From the NCBI GenBank assembly GCA_028277645.1, contig JANQFV010000022.1:16997-80996 (forward strand): DNA of 64,000 nucleotides. Reading direction: 5' to 3'. The translations under genes and the position numbers were made by a program. The notes below the pieces were generated by a model. The model worked only from the letters and a program-made list of their open reading frames with translations, made no database searches and was not told the origin of the DNA. This document shows, in pieces, positions 7,966-14,920 of the stretch. Source of the DNA: Phycisphaerae bacterium. GTDB lineage: Bacteria > Planctomycetota > Phycisphaerae > UBA1845 > Fen-1342. Position 1 is the stretch's first letter, and each line of letters opens with the position of its first letter.

Positions 7966-8090
7966 ACAGGAATAAACAGGGACAGCCACCAGGAATAAAC
8001 AGGAATAAACAGGGACAGCCACCGATTATTGCGACTCGCAGGGCAAGTAAATGGTGGCTGTCCCTATTTAGCATTCCTATTTAGCATTGC
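7959..8090. repeat. Long hairpin repeat (REPIN-like), copy 1, with tandem left arm
   Basis: A 33-base unit (GGAATAAACAGGAATAAACA then GGGACAGCCACC and one base) occurs twice in tandem at 7959-7991 and 7992-8024. It is followed by TTATTGCGACTCGCA and the right arm TAAATGGTGGCTGTCCC at about 8048. The arms GGGACAGCCACC and GGTGGCTGTCCC pair exactly. A second copy lies at 9043-9110. The form resembles palindromes mobilised by REP-associated tyrosine transposases, but no such transposase is present. Confidence 0.75.
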
Positions 8091-8384
8091 TGGTACCCAC
8101 GGCCGGGGCGGGGCTTGTCCAAGTGCGCGCGAACGCGCGCCGCGTTGCACGGTTTGGTGTGTTCCTGGATTCATAGCACCTTAATCTTCACCATTTCACT
8201 CGCTATCTGCAAGTGCCCGCTCGACGGTTGCCCCGAGCCGAGCCCGTACGTCGCCGACGACGGCTTCGACGCAGCCCTTAACGACGCAATAGCGAGCCCG
8301 TGCGAGCCAGTCGCCAACGGCTGCTGAACGCTTGACGCGTTCGCTCGTCTTGCAGGACAATGACAGTGGGAGGCACGTATCAAG

Positions 8385-8882
8385 ATGCGACGTTGCCCAA
8401 CGCATGGCATAATCCAACGTTCTTCGGCGAAGTTCTGCCCCGACTGTGGCGCGCCCACGGCTGCCGCATATTCGGCCGACGACAAGAGCGACAAGAAGAG
8501 CAAGAGCGAGAATAGCCGCGACTTGATAATCGGCGTCATTGTGGCCGCCTTCATTGCGTTGCTGTTCGTACCCATGTTCTTGAACGCGAGTGGACAGCGG
8601 AAGGCGGCAAGGCTGAACAGGGAGTCGGCGAAGGAACTGCCCGCACCGTGGCGAATGCTCTACAACACGTTGGATGAGATGACGACGTGTACGACAATGC
8701 TGAACACCCTCAAGACGCACTGTAGTGAAAACTCCATGCCCGGCCTTACAGCCGACCAGGTCGAAGTCATGGCGAACGTATTCGCCGCCCCGCGAGGGAC
8801 AAGCATGTCGTCCTGCTCGGACAGCTCCCGATCCGAAGCGTTCCGGATAATTAGTAAGCACCTGTCTAACTCCGGGCCGTAA
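8385..8882 (+). CDS. Zinc-ribbon membrane protein of unknown function
   Basis: A 165-residue protein with an N-terminal zinc-ribbon-like motif (RRCPTHG then KFCPDCGAP, residues about 4-23), a charged linker rich in Lys/Ser/Asp, one transmembrane helix (about 48-66, IGVIVAAFIALLFVPMF) and a Cys-containing C-terminal domain with no recognised fold. GGGAGG lies 11 bases before the ATG. It is encoded against the ruv genes and sits between two copies of the long hairpin repeat (7959-8090 and 9043-9110), suggesting that the block was acquired as a unit. A larger antisense frame was considered and rejected. Confidence 0.55.
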   Translation: MRRCPTHGIIQRSSAKFCPDCGAPTAAAYSADDKSDKKSKSENSRDLIIGVIVAAFIALLFVPMFLNASGQRKAARLNRESAKELPAPWRMLYNTLDEMTTCTTMLNTLKTHCSENSMPGLTADQVEVMANVFAAPRGTSMSSCSDSSRSEAFRIISKHLSNSGP

Positions 8883-9042
8883 TCTCTGGGCCGATTACAG
8901 CGCTGCTCCGTGGGGTGTTCAGTCGACCCGAAGCCCTGCGGCTCCGTAGACGCCGCGGGCGGGGCTCGTCGGAAAGGCCAAGCGCCCCGTCGGCTTCGGC
9001 TATCTGCTCAACGCTCGCGGCGTCTTCGTGGTGTTCGGGGAC

Positions 9043-9110
9043 AATAAACAGGGACAGCCACCATTTATTGCGACTCGCAATGGCAAGTAAATGGTGGCTG
9101 TCCCTATTTA
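9043..9110. repeat. Long hairpin repeat (REPIN-like), copy 2
   Basis: AATAAACAGGGACAGCCACC with ATTTATTGCGACTCGCA, a short spacer, then TAAATGGTGGCTGTCCC and TATTTA. The arms pair over about 20 bases and the loop matches copy 1 (7959-8090). Upstream of it, a frame open from 8950 reads plausibly (KRPVGFGYLLNARGVFVVFG) before entering the repeat, as if another coding fragment were truncated here. Confidence 0.78.
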
Positions 9111-9154
9111 GGGAAAACCGGATTAGGGACGAGGACCACCGCTGTCCAGCAGGC

Positions 9155-9778
9155 CTAGATCCGCAACTCCTTAAACCGATACGCCGCGCGGACGATTGCG
9201 TCCGGCTCGCTCAGTTCCGGGTGCTCTTCGACCGCCGCGGATACCCAACGCTCCACATCCGCCCGGCGGTCACCCCATTGGACCAGGATCTCGACCGCGA
9301 CCTGTTGCACGTCGCTGAGCGGCTTCGTTACCGGGCCCGCTGTGGCTACGTCCAGGAACGCCTCCACCTCGTTCTGCAACTCGGCGACGATTTGCGTCGC
9401 GGTCTTCTTGCCGATCTCGGGCAGGCTGGTCAGCGTGCGCACGTCACCCTGCGCGATCGCGGCGGCCAGGTGTTGCACCGGCACGCTCATCGCCCGCAGC
9501 GCCTTGCGATAGCTGATGCCCTTCACACGCGTGAACGCGCCGAAGAACGCCCGGTCCGCCTCCGCCAGAAACCCGATCAGCCGCGGCGTCAGGTGCGAGC
9601 CGGCGGGGTTGCCCTCGTAATAGTGGATCGTGTGCAGCGTCACGTCGGTGCCGATGCGCTGCTGCAGTTCGCCGAGCACCGTCGCCGACACGAGCACTTC
9701 GTAGGCAATGCCCTGCTGCTCGAGCACGACGGACTCGCCCGCGATCGCCACCAAGCGTCCGGTTACACGACAGATCAC
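9155..9778 (-). CDS. ruvA: Holliday junction branch migration protein RuvA
   Basis: RuvA tetramers bind four-way junctions and load RuvB. The 207-residue protein starts VICRVTGRLVAI, an OB-fold beginning typical of RuvA, has HYYEGNP and LTPRLIGFL in domain I, helix-hairpin-helix elements VKGISYRKALRAMSV and LTSLPEIGKKTATQIVAEL in domain II, and a C-terminal helical domain III that contacts RuvB. GTG 9778 overlaps the ruvC stop by four bases (GTGA), so ruvC-ruvA are translationally coupled. The LPEIGKKTA loop stands in place of the usual LPGIGKKTA. ruvB is not next but lies 1.7 kb further downstream. Confidence 0.93.
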   Translation of the reverse strand: MICRVTGRLVAIAGESVVLEQQGIAYEVLVSATVLGELQQRIGTDVTLHTIHYYEGNPAGSHLTPRLIGFLAEADRAFFGAFTRVKGISYRKALRAMSVPVQHLAAAIAQGDVRTLTSLPEIGKKTATQIVAELQNEVEAFLDVATAGPVTKPLSDVQQVAVEILVQWGDRRADVERWVSAAVEEHPELSEPDAIVRAAYRFKELRI

Positions 9779-10356
9779 GCTTGCGCCCTCCGCGGCAAGT
9801 CGCCCGCAGTGTCGCCGGCCGCCCGCCAGCGCAGCCCAGCCAGCCCGATCGCGATCGCGTCGGCGACGTCGTTGGGCTCGGGCACCTCGGCCAGTCCCAG
9901 CGTGCTGGTCACTGCGAGCTGCACCTGCCGCTTGCTGGCCCGTCCGCTGCCGGTGAGCAGCTTCTTCACGTTGGTCGCCGCGACCGACAACACCTGCAAC
10001 CCGCGTCGCTCGGCCAGCGCGAGGATCACCCCGCGAGCGTGCGCCATGAGTATCGCCGTCCGCGGGTGCTTGTAGTGGGCGTAAAGCTCCTCGCACACGA
10101 GCGTTACCGGACAGTGCGTGTCGATGATCTGATCCAGATCGGTCTCGAGTGCCAGCAGCCGTTGCGCCAGCCCGTCACCCCGCGTCAACCGAATCACACC
10201 GGCCTCGACCAGTCGTCCGCCCTGCGGTTCGGGCGCGTCTGCCAGCAACGCGAATCCAGTCCGCTGCAAGCCCGGATCGACGCCCAGCACCAGCCGTTCG
10301 AGCCGGTGCGACACCTTGGCATGTTGCACGCGCTTCGCCTGCATACCCGCCATCAT
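9775..10356 (-). CDS. ruvC: Crossover junction endodeoxyribonuclease RuvC
   Basis: RuvC resolves Holliday junctions by paired nicks. The RNase-H-like fold shows the acidic catalytic set: Asp in VLGVDPGLQRTG, Glu in LVCEELY, and the C-terminal pair in NDVADAIAIGL. KHPRTAILMAHARGVI and GSGRASKRQVQ are also family-typical. ATG 10356 gives about 193 residues with a short basic N-terminal extension; starts at 10344 (ATG) and 10431 (GTG) are possible. It overlaps ruvA by four bases. It is divergent from the S41 peptidase gene. Confidence 0.92.
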   Translation of the reverse strand: MMAGMQAKRVQHAKVSHRLERLVLGVDPGLQRTGFALLADAPEPQGGRLVEAGVIRLTRGDGLAQRLLALETDLDQIIDTHCPVTLVCEELYAHYKHPRTAILMAHARGVILALAERRGLQVLSVAATNVKKLLTGSGRASKRQVQLAVTSTLGLAEVPEPNDVADAIAIGLAGLRWRAAGDTAGDLPRRAQA

Positions 10357-10538
10357 GGGCTTTTTTCGGCCTCTGACAACACCATTTAGTGGCCTGCGGG
10401 CCGGCTTGTCGTTTTTTGTGCGGGGTGCCACTTGGATTACGAATCATATAATGTCACTGGGCCGGGAAAGCTCCCGGCCCGCAGTACGTTTCCCGGACCC
10501 TGACCGGGATCCGGCGAACGGGAAAGGACGTGTTGAGT

Positions 10539-12725
10539 ATGAGACGACGGTACACGCTGCTTCCACTGCTCGGTCTGCTTCTACTCGCACCGAGCTTCGT
10601 TTCCGCCTCCGACCTCCTGCTCGAAGCCGCCTACGCCGCCATTCTGCGCGGCGACTATGACAGCGGGCGCACCACGATCAACGACCTGCTGACCAAGGAT
10701 ACCGAGCTGCAGGATGCCCGGCAGGCGCTGACCTGGCTCGACAGCTATCACGAAGTAGTGGCGTCGCGGAAGGACCTGAAGGCCAAGACCTTTGACTGGA
10801 ACGTCACCGAGGCGAAGAAGGCCAAAGAGGAGAACGACCTGCGCCTGGCGCTCGCGTTCGCAGCCCAGGCCATGCCATACGCGGCCGACGAGACCGAGTA
10901 CGCACAGCAGCCGTGGATCGCCGAGCTCACGAAGGAAGCCAAGCTGGCGGCGGGCAAATACGAGCGTAAGGGCAAGTGGGATCTCGCGCTCGGCTACTAC
11001 TCGTTCCTGTCGCGCATCCATGAAGACGACGAGACGATTAAGGAGCTGCGCAAACACGCAGTCCGCCACGCCCGCGTCGAGTACGCCTACGAAGACGAGG
11101 AAGCCCTGGAACGCCGCCTGAAGGACGTCGACAAGCGCTTGCTCGAAAACGCGATCCAGATGGTCAGCCGGCTGTACTACGAAGAGCCGGACTTCAAGCA
11201 GATGGCGAACGGCGCGATCGAAAACCTGATCACCCTCGCCGGCGCATCCAAGCCGCAGGAGTTCCTCGACGGGCTGGCCAATCCCGCGTTGCGCGACCAT
11301 TTCGTGCAGAAGCTCGAAGAAATCAGCAGCGACATCAAGAATCGCGAGCGCTTCAGCCAGCGCGATCTCGAACGTGTCTTCAATACTGTCGCGTTCCTCA
11401 ACCGCGGCTCCGTGGAGCTGCCTGAGGCGCTGCTGGTGGTCGAGTTCGTCGAGGGCTTCATCAGCGAGCTCGACGACTTCACCGGCATGGTCTGGCCCGT
11501 CGACGCCCGCGAATTCGACAAGATGATGATGGGCGGGTTTGAAGGCGTCGGCATTCAGCTCGGTGTCGACGAGATCAGCAAGCGACTAAAGGTCGTTACA
11601 CCACTCGAGAACTCGCCCGCCCTCGAGGCCGGCATCGAACCGGAAGACCTGATCATCGCCGTCGACGGAGAGTCGACCAAGGGCTGGACCACCGATGACG
11701 CGGTGCAGAACATCATGGGGCCCGGCGGTAGCGAAGTCGTTCTGACCATCTTCCGCCCCGAAACCGGACAGCGCCTCGACTTCAAGCTCGTTCGCCGCAA
11801 GATCGAGCTGCACACCGTCCAGGGCGTCGAGCGCATCCCCGGCAAGACCGACAACAAGTGGAACTACATGCTCGACGAGGATACCGGTGTGGCGTTCATC
11901 CGGTTGAGCAATTTCCTGCCCAAATCAGAGGACGAGCTCGAACGGGCATTGCGCGAAGCCCGCGACCAGGGTATGCGCGGACTCGTTCTGGACGTGCGCC
12001 ACAACCCCGGCGGACTGCTCGACGTCGCCATCGATGTCGTCAGCGACTTTCTCGCCGATGGCGAGGTGGTCTCCACCCGCGGTCGCGTCGAACGCGAGCA
12101 CCGCGAACGCGTCGGCGGGCGGGCCCGATATCGCGACGTTCCCCTGGTGATCCTCGTCAACGAGGGCAGCGCCAGCGCATCGGAGATCTTGGCCGGCGCG
12201 CTCCAGGATCATAACCGCGCGATCGTTCTCGGCGATCGCACGTTCGGCAAGGGCAGCGTGCAGCACGTGCGCGGACTCGGCAACGATGCTCGGTTGAAGC
12301 TCACCACCGCCTTGTACTACCTGCCCAGCGGGCGCACGCCGCACAAAGCGCCGGACGCCGACGTGTGGGGAGTGGACCCGGACTGGCACCTGCGCCTCAC
12401 ACCAAAGGAGTTTCGCCGCGTGCTCGAGCGTCAGCGGGATGTATCCATCATCCGGAACGGTGCAGCGGAGCAGCCTGAAGCTCTGAGCGAAGAGGATCGT
12501 GAGAAAGCTGTCGCCGAGCTTAAAGATGACACAGCCGAAGACGATGAAGACGAACCGTTTCTGACCGAAGAGCAAATCGAGCGCCTCGATGGCGACCCAT
12601 TTGAGGCACCCGACACCGATCCGCAGCTCGAGACGGCCCTGCTCCTGATTCGGGTCAAGCTCGCAGCGGACGTCCCGTGGCCGCGCGATCTCGCGGCAGC
12701 ATTCGACACGGACCGCCGACCTTAA
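10539..12725 (+). CDS. S41-family carboxy-terminal processing peptidase (CtpA/Prc type) with long N-terminal helical region
   Basis: A secreted or periplasmic serine protease of 728 residues. A signal peptide (about 1-22, PLLGLLLLAPSFVSA) precedes a helical TPR-like region (about 25-290), a PDZ domain (about 335-420, GFEGVGIQLGV to EVVLTIFRPETG), and the S41 protease core. Catalytic Ser546 lies in GSASASEILAGAL and Lys571 in GDRTFGKGSVQ; Asp557 keeps the Tsp spacing. An acidic tail (DDTAEDDEDEPF) precedes a final helix. ATG 10539 is preferred over GTG 10530 because GGAAAGGA ends 10 bases before it. A TATAAT hexamer at 10447-10452 could be a -10 element. Likely role: tail-specific proteolysis of envelope proteins. 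Confidence 0.9.
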   Translation: MRRRYTLLPLLGLLLLAPSFVSASDLLLEAAYAAILRGDYDSGRTTINDLLTKDTELQDARQALTWLDSYHEVVASRKDLKAKTFDWNVTEAKKAKEENDLRLALAFAAQAMPYAADETEYAQQPWIAELTKEAKLAAGKYERKGKWDLALGYYSFLSRIHEDDETIKELRKHAVRHARVEYAYEDEEALERRLKDVDKRLLENAIQMVSRLYYEEPDFKQMANGAIENLITLAGASKPQEFLDGLANPALRDHFVQKLEEISSDIKNRERFSQRDLERVFNTVAFLNRGSVELPEALLVVEFVEGFISELDDFTGMVWPVDAREFDKMMMGGFEGVGIQLGVDEISKRLKVVTPLENSPALEAGIEPEDLIIAVDGESTKGWTTDDAVQNIMGPGGSEVVLTIFRPETGQRLDFKLVRRKIELHTVQGVERIPGKTDNKWNYMLDEDTGVAFIRLSNFLPKSEDELERALREARDQGMRGLVLDVRHNPGGLLDVAIDVVSDFLADGEVVSTRGRVEREHRERVGGRARYRDVPLVILVNEGSASASEILAGALQDHNRAIVLGDRTFGKGSVQHVRGLGNDARLKLTTALYYLPSGRTPHKAPDADVWGVDPDWHLRLTPKEFRRVLERQRDVSIIRNGAAEQPEALSEEDREKAVAELKDDTAEDDEDEPFLTEEQIERLDGDPFEAPDTDPQLETALLLIRVKLAADVPWPRDLAAAFDTDRRP

Positions 12726-12943
12726 AACAACCACCTGCGGGCAGCGACCGACGCACGACATCGGCCGCTGTCCGAGCTCGACATGTGACGTCCGAATAGA
12801 GCACCACTCCCGCGCAAGTCCTCGCCCTCACACGATTTCCTACGCCCCCAATTTGCCGCAGCCTCACGGGTTTTCAACACTCAACTACAGAGTTGTTGTG
12901 GAATCCCCGCCGTCTGGGCACCGCCTGATCGGGGTGCGCGAGG

Positions 12944-14908
12944 TTGACCGTGCAGTACGCAAACAGTCCGAGAGTGACTTGTCTGTTCGGACGCGATTCC
13001 GTCCTGGGGCTTTTTCTGACGGCAGCCTGGCTGCTGTCTTCGACCGCGTGTACGCCGTCCGGCTCAACGCCGCTCGCGCTCGATCCTGGCACGTGGCCTG
13101 GCGCTTCGGATGGTCCCCATGATCAAATGCCTGTGGACGATCCGAACGACGGTCCGACGACGTCGATCGCCAGCGGCGGTGATGAACCTGGAGCCCCCGA
13201 CCTGCCGACGGCCCAGCTCGTCGACACACTTTGGATCTCGCACGATCAACTCGAGTACGGGACGCGCGCCAAACAGCGCTCAATCTTCCTCCGCAACACC
13301 GAAACGACCGAGTTGGAGTACCTCGCATCAGCCAACGTGAACTGGATCAGTTTGACTCACGCGCATGGCACAACTGCCGGGGAATATCGCGCGATCCGCG
13401 CGCAGGTCGACCGTACCGGCCTTGCCGCCGGATCGTATGTGGGTCATATCACGATCACTACGGATGCGCAGACGATTCCGATCGTGGTGTTCGTGGATGT
13501 CGCTGCGGACGGTACCGCTGATCCGAACGAGCCGTTGCTCGACGTGGGCGCCGACGAGCTCGTGTTCAGCACAGATGCGAACGTGCAAACGTTCTTCGTC
13601 CGCAACGGCGGCGGTGGCACGCTGGATTACGTCATCACCAGCGATGTGCTCTGGGCCGCCACCAATCCGCGCGACGGATCCAGCAGCGGCGAGCACGACA
13701 GCATCACCGTGACTGTGAATCCCGCGGCCGTCCCCTCAGGCCTCCAGTTCGGCAACCTGGTCGTGAGGTCGGGCACTCAGGCGCACTACGTCACGCTCTG
13801 GTACGGTGTTGTGAGCGACTCGCTCATTCCGAACCTTGCCGTGAACGGGGACGCCGACAGTCTAAGTTTCGGAACGTCGGCATCAACGCGCACGTTTTCG
13901 CTCGCGAATGTCGGCGGCGGCACGCTCAGCTACGCCATCAACGCCGACGCGGGCTGGATCGACTTTGAACCGGCGGGCGGGCACCTGGCCTCCGGAAATC
14001 AGACCATCGCGGTAACGCTCAATCGACCTCGGATGCTCATCGGCAGCCACGAGGCGACGGTCATAATTCTCGCCGACACGGGCCAGAGCGCCGTGCTTCC
14101 CGTCACGGCGGAGAAGACGATCCCGACGCCCAAGATTATCCCCTGGATTGAGTCGACAGGCGTGGCGGACGCCGACCATGTCATCGAGGGTCTGCGCCTC
14201 TGGCAGCGCGTGACGGACACCGCGATTGTCTCCGTCTATCCAGACTGCCCGGCGACCTGCTCAGACTTGTACGGAATCCTCAACGACCGCATCCCGGAAG
14301 TGCAGATCATCCCCGGGCTGAAGACGTCGATCATCCTGGGCCAAGACAACTTGGACTGGATCGAGGGTTGGCAGCAGATCGGAGCTGAACTCACCCAAAT
14401 CGCAGCCACCACCGGCTCTAACATCGTCCTGCTCGAGAACGAAGAGGCTGTACGCGACCACGGCGATGGTCTGTACGACATCAATTACGCACAGTTTCGC
14501 CAATGTATGACCGCACTGCCAGACGACCTGACATACATCTGGTATCCGGCCATGATGTACAACTGCGTGGACTACAAGCGCAATCGCTACGAATTGCTTT
14601 GCCAGGTCGTCGAGGAAGAGGTCGACGTACGGTTCACCGAAGTCAACTTCGGTCACCCGAACTGGGTGGATGCCAACTGCAAAGCAGACGCGCGTTACTG
14701 GCTGGAGGACCTGGCCGAGCTGCAGCCGATCCAGGTGGCGTGGTTCTGTTGCATAGAGGGCTTCTGCTATTGGCCGGATGATCAGATTGACACGGTTCTG
14801 GACCATGTCGCCGGCGCAGGCTACAGCGAGCTCATCGTCTTTCCACGCCGCGAGCGCTGGGTCGAGGGCGCTGAAGGAATCACGTTGCACGTGGATCAGC
14901 GCCCTTGA
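12944..14908 (+). CDS. Lipoprotein with three BACON-like Ig repeats and an uncharacterised C-terminal domain
   Basis: About 654 residues. An N-terminal hydrophobic segment ending STACTPSG looks like a lipoprotein signal. Three Ig-like repeats follow (about 100-190, 200-290, 300-385), each with a line such as FSLANVGGGTLSYAINADAG followed by W and acidic/Gly-rich turns, the pattern of BACON-type domains that bind carbohydrate or act as spacers. The remaining ~270 residues (KIIPWIESTGVADADHVIEG onward) alternate strands and helices with conserved-looking Trp, Glu and Asp, perhaps a TIM-barrel hydrolase, but I do not recognise the family. Cys residues in the C-terminal part (DCPATC, WFCCIEGFC) suggest disulfides. 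TTG 12944 and GTG 12950 are both possible starts. Confidence 0.75.
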   Translation: MTVQYANSPRVTCLFGRDSVLGLFLTAAWLLSSTACTPSGSTPLALDPGTWPGASDGPHDQMPVDDPNDGPTTSIASGGDEPGAPDLPTAQLVDTLWISHDQLEYGTRAKQRSIFLRNTETTELEYLASANVNWISLTHAHGTTAGEYRAIRAQVDRTGLAAGSYVGHITITTDAQTIPIVVFVDVAADGTADPNEPLLDVGADELVFSTDANVQTFFVRNGGGGTLDYVITSDVLWAATNPRDGSSSGEHDSITVTVNPAAVPSGLQFGNLVVRSGTQAHYVTLWYGVVSDSLIPNLAVNGDADSLSFGTSASTRTFSLANVGGGTLSYAINADAGWIDFEPAGGHLASGNQTIAVTLNRPRMLIGSHEATVIILADTGQSAVLPVTAEKTIPTPKIIPWIESTGVADADHVIEGLRLWQRVTDTAIVSVYPDCPATCSDLYGILNDRIPEVQIIPGLKTSIILGQDNLDWIEGWQQIGAELTQIAATTGSNIVLLENEEAVRDHGDGLYDINYAQFRQCMTALPDDLTYIWYPAMMYNCVDYKRNRYELLCQVVEEEVDVRFTEVNFGHPNWVDANCKADARYWLEDLAELQPIQVAWFCCIEGFCYWPDDQIDTVLDHVAGAGYSELIVFPRRERWVEGAEGITLHVDQRP

Positions 14909-14920
14909 ATCGGGACCTCA

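Noticed and set aside
7959..8024. A CRISPR-like array suggested by tandem 33-base units
   Set aside because: There are only two units, directly abutting with no spacer, and they form one arm of a larger hairpin.
8196..8861. A 221-codon minus-strand frame opposite the zinc-ribbon membrane protein
   Set aside because: The plus-strand frame has a zinc ribbon, a membrane helix and a GGGAGG site; the minus frame has none.
7959..9110. An insertion sequence bounded by the two hairpin repeats
   Set aside because: No transposase is encoded between them and no target duplication was found, so only a repeat pair and a possible cargo are reported.
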